Positions 54,855-64,000 of a stretch of 64,000 nt of DNA are shown here, piece after piece (position 1 is the stretch's first letter; each line of letters starts with the position of its first letter). A program made the translations under genes and the position numbers. The notes below the pieces were generated by a model that saw only the letters and a program-made list of their open reading frames with translations, did no database searches and was not told where the DNA came from. The stretch covers positions 153,045,265-153,109,264 of the forward strand of contig CAXKWD010000005.1 in assembly GCA_964059195.1 (NCBI GenBank), given 5' to 3'. This DNA is from Ectobius pallidus. Its lineage: Eukaryota > Arthropoda > Insecta > Blattodea > Ectobiidae.

Positions 54855-55217
54855 AAATTTTTCAAGCTGATTCTTACTTGTATTGATATATTATTTACTG
54901 CACTGCATAGTTTTACGTATGTGTTTTTTCATTCCCTTCATTGCCTCTAAAATTGAATATAGGAGGATGGTGATTATAAAAATTATCATTAATGTCTGCT
55001 TGGAAAACTTCACAGATATTGGTAATGTAGAGGGAAATCGTAGGAATTAGAAAGTTGTCATTTTTCAGACATTGTAGTAATTCTTATATCCTCATTTCCC
55101 AAAAATGGAAACCTCATATGATTTTGTAGGAATTCACAGCGACCTGTTTTCTAGTGATTGAGTTCCACTTCTGCCAACAACCCCACCTCTCCACAACTGT
55201 TTGAATGGGATTTGAAA

Positions 55218-55477
55218 CATAGGCGTACCGAGGGGGGGGTTTAAGTCTGCCCATAAATTACTTAATACAAGTATAAAGCGTGGGAAGCTTAAAACTCGTT
55301 ATTTTGCGTCTTAATTTTTAAAATTTTTCGGGGTAGGGCCCCCGGAAGCTTAAAACTCGTTATTTTGCATCTTAATTTTTTAAATTTTCCGGGGGAGGAC
55401 CCCCGACCCCCCCTCTCCCTGGGGGGTATTCCCTTATAACCCCCCCCCATATGGTCGGCCTGGTTACGCCTATGCAT
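55218..55477. mobile_element. hAT-type MITE at duplication junction
   Basis: The ends CATAGGCGTACCGAGGGG and CGGCCTGGTTACGCCTATG match the element at 59507-59779. An 8-bp duplication is not visible; it lies exactly between duplication units A and B. Confidence 0.75.
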
Positions 55478-55482
55478 ATAAA

Positions 55483-55862
55483 TATTCATTCATTGCCTTT
55501 CTTATTTCTTTTTTCGGTGTCGTCTCTTTTCTTTCTAAATGAGATGTTATTTACTGCACTGCGTAGTTTTACGGATGTGTTTTTTTCCCCCTTCATTACC
55601 TCTTAAAAATTGAATATATGAGCAATAATATCTGCGTGGAAAGCTTCACAGATATTGTCAATGTGGAGGGAAATCGTAGGAATTAAAAAGTTGTCATTTT
55701 TCAGAGATTGTAGTAATTCACACATCCTTATTCCCCCAAAAATGTTTACCTCCTATGATTTTGTAGGAATTCACAGCGACCTGTATTCTAGTGATTGAGT
55801 TCCACTTCTGCCAAAACCCCCACCTCTCCACAACTGTTTGAATGGGATTTGAATCCCTGATT
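55483..55862 (+). repeat. Segmental duplication, unit B
   Basis: Second unit, without the tRNA-module insertion; the empty-site counterpart of 54345-55216. Confidence 0.85.
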
Positions 55863-56177
55863 GAAAATGCCTGTATAATAATTGAATGAGATAGGGTCAC
55901 CCCTGTATGATCGATATGACCGCAGAATATACATTGTTGTTGATTCATTAATCATCCCTCCCACGAGGAAGGCGAGTGGGGAGGGGTGGGCGGCAGGTGC
56001 GTCAGGGATTCTCTCCAGTCTCCTTTCAGCCTCCAAATTAGCGTCTCATCTACATTAAGATGAATAGAGACTTGCTTTTGTTTACACACAAGCCTGCTCT
56101 GATGGCATTGTTCTTGTGCAAAACAAAGTTATATTGAAATCTGTTAAGGTGATATGTCGGAGAAAAGACTAGAGTTT

Positions 56178-56300
56178 TAACTTGCTCTTTCTCTTTCAGA
56201 AAACAAAAGAGACTGTGTAGATGGGATGGGATGATTGAAAAATTCCATACCAATGAAACAAAGGTGTGCTATTGGTTAGAAAATGTAAAAAAGTCTTAAT
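56178..56300. repeat. Repeat pair member 1
   Basis: TTAACTTGCTCTT, GAGACTG.GTAGATGGGAT, GATTGAAAAA and GTGTGCTA recur at 57428-57550. Confidence 0.65.
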
Positions 56301-56519
56301 TAATGAGAAAATGCGGAAATATGCGGAGTTTAAATGTGAAATTAAACTTAGTTCACATCCTGCCACTAGTATTTTCAATTACAGGACTCAGACCTTCTGA
56401 ACCAGGGTTCAGAACGATGCAAAAAGCTATTATTCTGAATATTGCACACAAATTTCTAGAGTGAAATTTTTTTGTCTTAGACCCTCCTTTCCTTCCAACT
56501 CCATACAAAGAGCTGAGAA

Positions 56520-56580
56520 GAAGAAGAAGATGATGATGATAATAATAATAATGATAATAATAATAATAATGATAATAATA

Positions 56581-56665
<85 letters not shown>
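56520..56665. repeat. (AAT)n/(ATG) microsatellite
   Basis: About 45 units, AAG/ATG-interrupted at the left. Followed at 56715-56735 by GGGGTTCAAACCCGG, a B-box-like string. Confidence 0.95.
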
Positions 56666-56666
<1 letters not shown>

Positions 56667-57427
56667 CTTCAATGATTGGATAGTTAACATCCTTGGCACT
56701 TAATTAAGATTTGTGGGGTTCAAACCCGGTTAAGGATGAGAAATTCTTCATCCTGTTAAGATGTTATGAAGGAGAAAAGGTGATAAGGTATGCATACACG
56801 TTGCAAATGTTGTTTTTGGTTGACATTTTATATTTTTACATTTTGGTTTCGCCTATTCTTTCTAGTTTCCATAATGGTATGATTTATTTCAAAATTCACA
56901 CAGGAAATGGTTTAATTTAGACCTAAATGTCATCATGTGGAGGGGCGTGGCATAGTACAGTGAATGGATTTTTGAAAGAAGAATCTTCACTGCCACCAAT
57001 TTTAAGCTTATTAAATGGGCAATGATGTGAACCAACACTTATTCAAATCCACTTAAATTTTAAAAATCTGTAGCATTTATCATTCAAATTTAATTCTAAA
57101 AATATTTATTTTTTTCAATTTAAAAATTATTAATTCTTTATTAATTTCTTAATGAACAACAAATTGAGGCTCACATCATTCTGTAAGTTCAGAGGAACAA
57201 TTCTGTGCAAGAAACTCGAAGATACCACCATTTTTGTGGGAACTGCAGCTTTTAAAAAAATAGTGTTTAAATTTCAAAAACCATAATTTTGGGGCCCCCA
57301 AAATTGTTTTTGATTTTTTCTGTTGTACATCCACCTTCTCAAAGTAAACAATTATTTGTAGGCCTACTAAATTTCCAGAAAATTGGACCATAAACGTGGA
57401 ATTTGATTTCCAACGTGTATGCATACT

Positions 57428-57550
57428 TTAACTTGCTCTTCCTTGTTCATAAAATAAATGAGACTGCATAGATGGGATGATTGAAAAAATCCATATCTAT
57501 GAAACGAATGTGTGCTAGTGGCTCTATAAAAGAGATAACATTTCTTAACC
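57428..57550. repeat. Repeat pair member 2
   Basis: Direct partner of 56178-56300. Confidence 0.65.
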
Positions 57551-57786
57551 ATTATAATGTGATAGTTTTCCGTCTGGAATTTTCTGTTTCTGATAGCGAT
57601 CAGAACGTTTAAATTGTCACTCTTCAGATTGCGATCAAAAGTAGGCTGTTTCTGTTTGCAGATCCAGATAATCGTCTTGAGTTACGGGAATGTTGATGAT
57701 ACTGGTTCCTATATCCAGTAGTGGAACTGGATATGAGGTTTCTGGTCTTAGTTTAAGTTTATTGCAGTTAAACCAGTTTAAACAAC

Positions 57787-57787
<1 letters not shown>

Positions 57788-57827
<40 letters not shown>

Positions 57828-57890
57828 CAACAACAACTACAATAACAAAAATAATAATAACAATAATAGTAACAATAATCATTAGTATAA
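57788..57890. repeat. AAT/AAC-rich microsatellite
   Basis: AAT units grading into AAC and AATAGT units, following a segment that may be a retroposon tail. Confidence 0.9.
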
Positions 57891-57899
57891 TTATAATTT

Positions 57900-58130
57900 A
57901 TTTTCCTTAGTTTTACCTCCCCCTCTTAGGGACGTTTGGATTATTAATGGATCATGCTTTTTTGACCAGACAAGAACATGGAGGGTCTCCCCAGATGAGT
58001 GATCAACCCAATGCCGGGGCCACCTCCGAGACAACACGAACACATAGGACAAGACACACATTCACACACACATTCACTCTGAACAAGGAAAGGGTGGGAT
58101 GAAGATGTTAATGACGGCCAGTTAATAAAA
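57900..58130 (+). repeat. Dispersed GC-richer repeat S, copy 1
   Basis: TTAGTTTTACCTCCCC, then ACAAGAACATGGAGGGTCTC, AGATGAGTGATCA and CCAATGCCGGG are shared with 63757-63999, followed by a CA-rich tract. Possibly an untranslated part of a LINE; unclassified. Confidence 0.75.
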
Positions 58131-58366
58131 AAATAGCACTTTTTGTCCAAAATGGATAAATCAATAATTCTCTCCTCCCTTAAGCTTACGATGCCGAGAA
58201 CACAAGTGTCTTAATATGACTGCAACACAAATAAAATTAAATTAACGGAGTATTTTTTGTACGGTCTCCCTTTAATTAATCAGTTCTTACTCCAAATCCA
58301 AGCAATTCTAGTTCGGTTTAGTTCCAATCAAAAGGGTAATTTCATCATTAACGTTAGTTATCATTA

Positions 58367-58816
58367 GGGGCAGATTTCTATGATATGTCACATTTTTCCC
58401 CTTTGCATTATTTCAGGTTTCCGACTAATTTAAACCCGATTCCAAGCATTCTGGTGAAAATGGAACTGCTTTTATTGTGCATATAACTGCATATTTAGGA
58501 AATTTTCAACTATTGTAGCATATTTAGTATGAATATGCATATTTAGGTCATATTTTTTGGCATATTTGTGTGCATATTAAAGAAATTTTGAAGTTTCAGA
58601 TCATATTTTGTAAATTTTGCAAATTTTGAGAATTTACAGATATTTAAATAATGAACACTATATTTTAATAACATGTATTGTAATGAAACTTAAAAAAATA
58701 TACACACAATGTGTAAGTGGTAAGTCATATTTTAAATTTTATTGGTCATATTTTAATGTTTTTTAGATCATACATGCATGCATATATCCTACTTTTAGGT
58801 CAAAGAAGTCCGCCCC
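58367..58816. mobile_element. hAT-type MITE, GCATATTTAGG family, copy 2
   Basis: Closely matches 27588-28058. The flanks share TAGTTATCATTA (12 bases) on both sides, so an 8-bp duplication is present although the exact end is ambiguous. Confidence 0.85.
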
Positions 58817-59299
58817 TTAGTTATCATTAACTAAAGAATGAAGTTTCCGCTTCGACTTTGTTTTTTATTTCATCTCGTGTCTTCTGTAGGTTTCAGAGTT
58901 GCACTGTTCTGCTTTATGTTGTATGTATGGCTGTATTTTTTGCTGCACCCTGTATTGCGAATGGATACTTGATATCTCATCAGCGAGTCGTTCCATTACT
59001 GTTTCTAATTGGGAAGACTGGTGATCATTAAAAGTGATTCTGTGAATATTGTGCATTAATTGGCCCTCTAATGCGTTTTTGTGCCTTCAACGAGTGCTGA
59101 CGCACGCTACAGTACAGTATTGTTAACACTGCAAAGCGTACAGGAACCAAAGCGTTTTTATCGCTGTTTTAGCGATAATAAATATTGAACTGAAAACATA
59201 TAACCCATTCTCTAGTAAGAAATACAAATTTTCGCGTTATAAACTTTGTTTAAATTTTTGTGTTATTCATGGGTTTTGTTTATTAATAGGGATCGGATG
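58817..59299. other. No gene seen
   Basis: Unremarkable sequence between two hAT elements. Confidence 0.35.
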
Positions 59300-59307
59300 T
59301 TTATTAC

Positions 59308-60343
59308 CAGGGCCCGGATTCTGATGACCTAAAATTGTTTGAAAAATAACCTGTAAAATGACCCTAAACTTTAAAGAAAATGACTTATTATAAAAAAAAA
59401 TGACCTAAAAACTGATATTTTATTTATAAAAAATTATTGTACACACAAAGTTATAGACTAGTTTGTACATTATTGTAAAAACTGTGAATAACTATAATGT
59501 TGTGAACATAGGCGTAACGAGGGGGGTTTTTGGGGGTTTGAACCCCCTCCCCCATTGATTAAAAAAGAAAAAATTGTACTATTTATTTCATTATTGTGAT
59601 ATATCACCTTTTTTAAAAATCTGCTTATAAATTACTTAATATGAGTTTAAAGCGTGGGAAGCTTAAAACTCGTTATTGTGCATCTTCATTTTTAAAATTT
59701 TCCGGGGGGAGGACCCCGGAACCCCCCTCTCCAGATGTTATAACCCCCCCCCCATATGGTCGGCCTGGTTACGCCTATGGTTGTGAATGATCTTTTCTCA
59801 CGGAAATTTATACTGGCCCTGAGGCACTGGTGAGTCAAAATTCGTATTTCCTTCTGTGGTCTGCCGGATTATATTATTGTTTATTGAGGATAAACAGTAG
59901 TTTGCACTCTGAAATCCAAGCAGGTGGCAGACTCTGGTGCCAAGTCAATCTAATAACAGTAGTAATATAATACAAAATTTTGGCGTTTCTTTGATCCTCA
60001 TTTCCGACTGAGACATGACAACACTTTAACGCCGAATTTTTCCTTCTTGCGTTAAACAAACAACACTTCAAAGACAACACCCCTAGCGACGAAAAAAGTT
60101 AGTACACTCAATGTAAATACATGAAAATGACTAAATAAGGAAGCAAATGACACGAAAATGTCAAAATAATGACCTAAAATTGAAATAAATGCCCTAAAAA
60201 TATAAAAATGCACAAAAGGACAAAAACGACCTAATAAAAATGCATTTCTATAATCTAGAGGCCATGATTAGGATTTATCTACAAGTTGGCAATGTCTATG
60301 CAGCGTTAATAAAAAAATGACATGTCATTAGAATCCGGCCCTG
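59308..60343. mobile_element. hAT element, TSD TTTATTAC
   Basis: The ends CAGGGCCCGGATTCTGATGA and TCATTAGAATCCGGCCCTG are flanked by perfect TTTATTAC (59300-59307 and 60344-60351). GACCTAAAA repeats lie near both ends. It contains the nested hAT at 59507-59779. Confidence 0.94.
59507..59779. mobile_element. hAT MITE nested in hAT, TSD GTTGTGAA
   Basis: The ends CATAGGCGTAACGAGGGG and CGGCCTGGTTACGCCTATG are flanked by perfect GTTGTGAA (59499-59506 and 59780-59787). 273 bp. Confidence 0.95.
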
Positions 60344-60351
60344 TTTATTAC

Positions 60352-61061
60352 TTAAAAGGGTTAAAAAAAAGTGACTGCAAATATGACCTTAAAAATGACG
60401 AAATATGACACAAAAATCCTAAATAAGACCTCATATAAGAACGTATTTTCTAAAAATATAGTACAGATGTGAACTTACGGTATTCTACAACGCATATTAC
60501 TCACTAACAGAGTTCAACATACGGAAAAGTGTTTACATTATTAATTGTTAGAGCGATTCTTGGAAACAGTCGGCCTTGGCGCGCGACAAGCGCGTGTGTT
60601 ATTTCCTCAGAATAGAGGTTTGGATCTATTCTTTTTTCAATTAGAACATAAGCGTTATGGGATAGCCTGTATATAAGATTTAAAATCAATTTGTCGTTCC
60701 GAATCAACTTTCATACCCAGAATTTCAGGAACGTATTTAGTTTGCAGAAATGGATGTGCATAACTTTGTAGGCTACAGTAGCTAACAGTCCCGCAAACTG
60801 GTTCTAACATGGACCGAAAAGGCGCCGAGTTTCCGAGAAGCCGAGTTATCGGGATTAGGAATTAAAAATTAAACCTGTTATTGTGAAAATTAAAAATGTG
60901 TTTATTGATCTTAAATATAACAAACACCGTTAAAAATAGTCATAAAACTCGTTAATACGGATAGGCTTATACTATGTAGTTACTCTTCTATGAAAGAAAA
61001 ATTGTGTGTATCAATAAATACAACAAAATAGATTACCCCATTTCTTGCCAAACGCATGTTT
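60352..61061. other. No gene recognised
   Basis: The first 90 bases contain ATGACCTTAAAAATGACG-like strings, perhaps another hAT relic into which the previous element inserted. An open minus-strand frame at 60504-60707 lacks an ATG and is unrecognised. Confidence 0.3.
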
Positions 61062-61600
61062 CTTAAGTGCGAGAATGGTACTTTATGAGATTGTGTGGGG
61101 GACGGGAAAATGTATGTCCGTCTGTCTGTCTGTACGCGTGATAACTCAAATACGCTTTATCGGATTTTCATGAAACTTGGTATACGCATTTATAGCGTCA
61201 ATGGGAAGAAGCCTATTGATATTGGACCAAATCGGTTTACCAGTACCGGAGTAATGCCCAATTTAGTTCCTATTTTATGGTAATATATTAGAAAGAATTT
61301 ATCAAATGCAAATCAGTTCCCATGGCAACATATTGTTTTACAGTGTCCATATGCGGTTTTGGAAGTTGCAATACAGGTAGCTTTGACAAATAACACTACC
61401 TACATATTCCTTCACATATGCTTATCAAACTACACCTTCTATTTTTTCGTGAGCCCTGCTTAATGAATCGATCTGGAGCTTAACTCGGAAATCGATAAAA
61501 AAATTATTTTCTGAATATCATATTGCAATTATCACTGATTAAACAAAATCATTTTTACATTAGTTTACCTGATTTTATTCTTCTCGTCATAAAAAAAATA
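61062..61600 (+). repeat. Dispersed repeat R, copy
   Basis: AAGTGCGAGAATGGTACTTT, CTGTCTGTCTGTACGCG, GGATTTTCATGAAACTTGGT and TGCTTAATGAATCGATCTGG as in the other copies. Confidence 0.78.
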
Positions 61601-61622
61601 AATAAATAAGTAAAACGTTAAG

Positions 61623-62265
61623 CCACAGTATAGTATAACAGTAGCGAAGCTCTAATGAAAGGAAAATGCATCCTTTTGACAGATCGGTGCGACACTAGCA
61701 CCCCAAGCGGCCGGCAAGATTGAACTAGCAAACAGCCATTTTTAGCATTGGAAAGATACGAATATATGGCTGTATTTCTTCTTATTTTTAAAATTACTAG
61801 AACGAGATTATTACCGGAAAGGCATACTGGTGAACTCACCAAATCATAGACTTTATGGTAATATAAAGAAGTTGTAGTTTCAAGATCGATGACATTGTAT
61901 ATCTTATAAAGTATCAGACCGGTTTCCCGATGTGGTCTAGTATGGATTCAAGCGTGATAATCACAAATTGGCAATTTAATTTAACAAATAACTATTTTTG
62001 CTTACCTCTCAGGATCTTTAGGGAACCTGAAGAAAGATAAATCGAGAGATTCCTTTGGTTCCTTTGGCTGTTGGTGCAGTTTATAGCACTACAAGCATTT
62101 CCATAAAATATTGTTGACATTTTTCCACTGCCTTCTAGATTGTGCATTTTTCATAAGAAACAATGTAACAGATTGTGTTATCTCTCGCTCACCGCTACGA
62201 GAGCTGCAGTCGCGCCGGTTGAAAAAAACTGTATGGAGCTTCGCTACTGTTATACTATACTGTGG
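61623..62265. mobile_element. TIR element flanked by TTAAG
   Basis: Perfect inverted repeats of about 29 bp start CCACAGTATAGTATAACAGT. TTAAG is present at 61618-61622 and 62266-62270. Depending on where the end is drawn, this is a TTAA duplication (piggyBac/Kolobok-like) or a 5-bp one. 643 bp, no recognised coding. Confidence 0.85.
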
Positions 62266-62270
62266 TTAAG

Positions 62271-62794
62271 CCCTACTTAATATTCGGAACTCCCTTGAGT
62301 GTAAAGGAGTATTAATCAAAAGATGAAAACATAAACGTTTCGCCTAATAGCATTATTAATACTTTCATAGGTGAATTTATATATTTATATAAGCAGTCAT
62401 CAAGTGATATCATCAGTGGGCGCTTCTTTTGAAATCAATAACCAAAATTTCGATGAAACAGCTGGTCTTCATAAACGACAATTGTAATATGTGGATAAAA
62501 ATCCCCCATTTTGTAGGATGTTGAATTTATACGTTAGTAGCAGTGAAATGGTTAACACAAACTTTAAAATAATATCAATGCAGTTTTTACGTTGAGACAC
62601 CATCTATAAACATTAAAGCTTGCTGGGTGTGACCGTACAACATCCAACGCCACCCATTAATAAGGCCCTATTCAATTTTGATGTGAATTAATTGAAGATG
62701 GCCATACTCGGTTGCTATCTTGATTCATTTGTTTCTTAAAGATCTTATTTTTTCATATAAGCGGACAGAATGGGACCATGAATTCACCTCTAAA
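62271..62794. other. No gene seen
   Basis: AT-rich, no features. Confidence 0.35.
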
Positions 62795-62995
62795 TGGGAA
62801 AACAATGATTGATTTGAACGAAACTCACTATGAGGATGTATTTTGGATTTGGAAACTCGAATCTGAGGTCTTTTTTCCCGGGCGACGTGAAATACACCTT
62901 GAATCCTGGTTTTAGCTCTTTAATTATCAATCGTTCTAATTGTTTATGCACAATTTGGGTAAGGTTCATGAATCTGTGGTACGTTTTAATCGGCA
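62795..62995 (+). mobile_element. Helitron body fragment
   Basis: GATTGATTTGAACGAAACTC, ACTATGAGGATGTATTTTGG, AATCTGAGGTCTTTTTTCCC and GGGTAAGGTTCATGAATCTG match the interiors of 33920-34321 and 51730-51920. Neither end is present. Confidence 0.65.
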
Positions 62996-63756
62996 AGACA
63001 TACCGTACTGTATAGACTACTCTATAGACTACCGTAACTGTGTAGATACAGATCCCGAACTCCTGATATGGCTGATTTTTTTTTTAAATTACTAAATGTT
63101 GTGATTTCTAAGAATATTATCATAGGCTAGCAAGATTGGAGCAAGTAAAAATTTGTACCATGACATGACTAAAGTAGAATATAATAAAGAAAGAGGAAGT
63201 AAACTCTAGGGACTATGGGAATCTAGTTGGGAGATCATTAAAGTAGATGTATTTGATTTAGGTTATGTGAGACTCTTCAATAACAGTCCATAATGTCTTG
63301 AATTCACTCTTTAGAAATACCAAAGGGAGTTCCTGAAAGATCTACAGTTTCCTTCAAGTAATGGCATTAAACGACATCGTTTTTCCTCTCTACAGTATTT
63401 ATCTCCAAGTCATTTTCCTGCAGACTCTTAGGGACGTCGAGGGAATACCCTTTAAAAATAGTCCGTCATTCTACTTGCTTTCAGCCTAGCTGTTTCTCTG
63501 TTTGAACCTTTCTAACTTCATGTATTTTTATTTCTTGTTCTTTCTTTTCCTTGTTTTATTTTGTTTCTCTTAAATTTGCTTCGTGCGTCCTTTCTTTATG
63601 TCATAATCCTTGGTGAACAACTTTACCCATTTGGTTCAGCCTTTTTTTTAATTCACACTTTATTTATTCATATACTTATTAGTTTGTATTATTGTTTCTC
63701 GGGCTTCCACCATCGGGAAAGCCTTAAGTCTTTCTTTCTTCTTTCTTTCTTTCTTT
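62996..63756. other. No gene; pyrimidine-rich end
   Basis: Turns T/C-rich from 63480, with TTTC repeats at 63728-63755. No coding frame is convincing. Confidence 0.35.
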
Positions 63757-64000
63757 GTCTTAGTTTTACCTCTCCCTTTTAGGATTTAAGCGACCCAAGC
63801 CGCCCGGGCCATACAGGGCCGCAACCTGTCGGTAGAGGGATTATCTATGAATCACATACATACTTTTTTGACTAGACAAGGACATGGAGGGAGGGCCTCC
63901 CCGGATGAGTGATCAGCCCAATGCCGGGCCACCTCCGGGACAACACCAACACATAGGACGAGACACACAATGCACACACACACACACACACACTCCAAAC
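63757..64000 (+). repeat. Dispersed repeat S, copy 2, with CA tract
   Basis: Second copy of 57900-58130 with an extra 70-base GC-rich block (63786-63840), ending in a (CA)n run at 63965-63993. Runs off the window. Confidence 0.75.

Larger units (their letters stand above)
54427..54884. mobile_element. Insertion with inverted pair of tRNA-like modules
   Basis: GATATATTATTTA is present at 54414-54426 and 54885-54897; unit B has a single GAGATGTTATTTA there, so the insertion is well defined. Inside are two tRNA-like sequences in opposite orientation. The first is embedded in perfect inverted repeats of about 40 bases (54424-54464 and 54592-54634, AAGTGGAAGGAAAGGAAATA), and the outer right end is the complement of sequence beside the first module. 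Confidence 0.82.
54345..55216 (+). repeat. Segmental duplication, unit A
   Basis: Matches 55483-55862 in order and orientation (TAAATATTC.TTCAT, TTATTTACTGCACTGC, TTTTGTAGGAATTCACAGCG, CCACAACTGTTTGAATGGGA). Unit A carries a 458-bp insertion (54427-54884) that unit B lacks. Confidence 0.85.

Noticed and set aside
56430..56703. Poly-Ile/Met frames on both strands
   Set aside because: Same cause: AAT/ATG microsatellite.
60504..60707. 67-residue minus-strand frame
   Set aside because: No ATG; begins at TTG and shows no motif.

Overview
This is AT-rich (about two thirds A+T by eye) animal nuclear DNA, almost certainly from an arthropod with a large, repeat-laden genome. The evidence is a high density of LINE, hAT, mariner, Helitron and SINE copies, long AAT/GA microsatellites, SINE-like modules with tRNA promoter boxes, and no recognisable complete host gene. 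The LINE 3' ends with an MNLRVP C-terminus and a TAAG-repeat tail, together with the very frequent word TAGGCCTA, made me think of polyneopteran insects such as cockroaches or termites. That is recollection and not proven here. Many apparent reading frames begin at non-ATG codons and are not genes.

Layout: 0-6.2 kb has a 5'-truncated LINE with a perfect 17-bp target duplication, two Helitrons, a mariner inside a LINE coding fragment and a Harbinger-like element. 7.6-12.6 kb is a composite structure: two copies of one hAT-type element enclose 4.1 kb that includes a promoter-like block and a possible first exon. 13-18 kb has three hAT elements with 8-bp duplications, a large inverted-repeat element and a SINE. 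18-28 kb has LINE tails, a Helitron carrying two nested insertions, more hATs and TA-flanked MITEs. 29-36 kb has an inverted mariner remnant, a 665-bp fold-back element and a Helitron inserted in a LINE at single-base resolution. 37-44 kb holds the only intact coding unit: a two-ORF LINE of about 4.2 kb (PHD-finger ORF1; endonuclease/reverse transcriptase ORF2) inserted in a MITE whose uninterrupted sister copy lies at 26.1 kb. 44-64 kb has tandem MITEs, SINEs, Helitron tails, hAT-in-hAT nests, a duplicated segment carrying an inverted pair of tRNA-like sequences, and a TIR element flanked by TTAAG.

How the parts relate: this is an accretion of transposons, many inserted in others, so the paralogous copies serve as empty-site controls for each other. 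The most unusual object is 7608-12590. Its outer flanks share one 8-bp target duplication (ATTATAAT), its inner flanks share a different one (TACGTAAC), and a repeat at 36.3 kb supplies the uninterrupted form of the inner site. This is the product expected from cointegrate-like or re-replicative hAT transposition, or from capture of a circle, and not from two independent insertions.

Host coding content is at most three weak exon candidates (8666-8704, 35537-35770, 38233-38287). Stretches not listed are AT-rich sequence in which I see no gene, RNA or element boundary.
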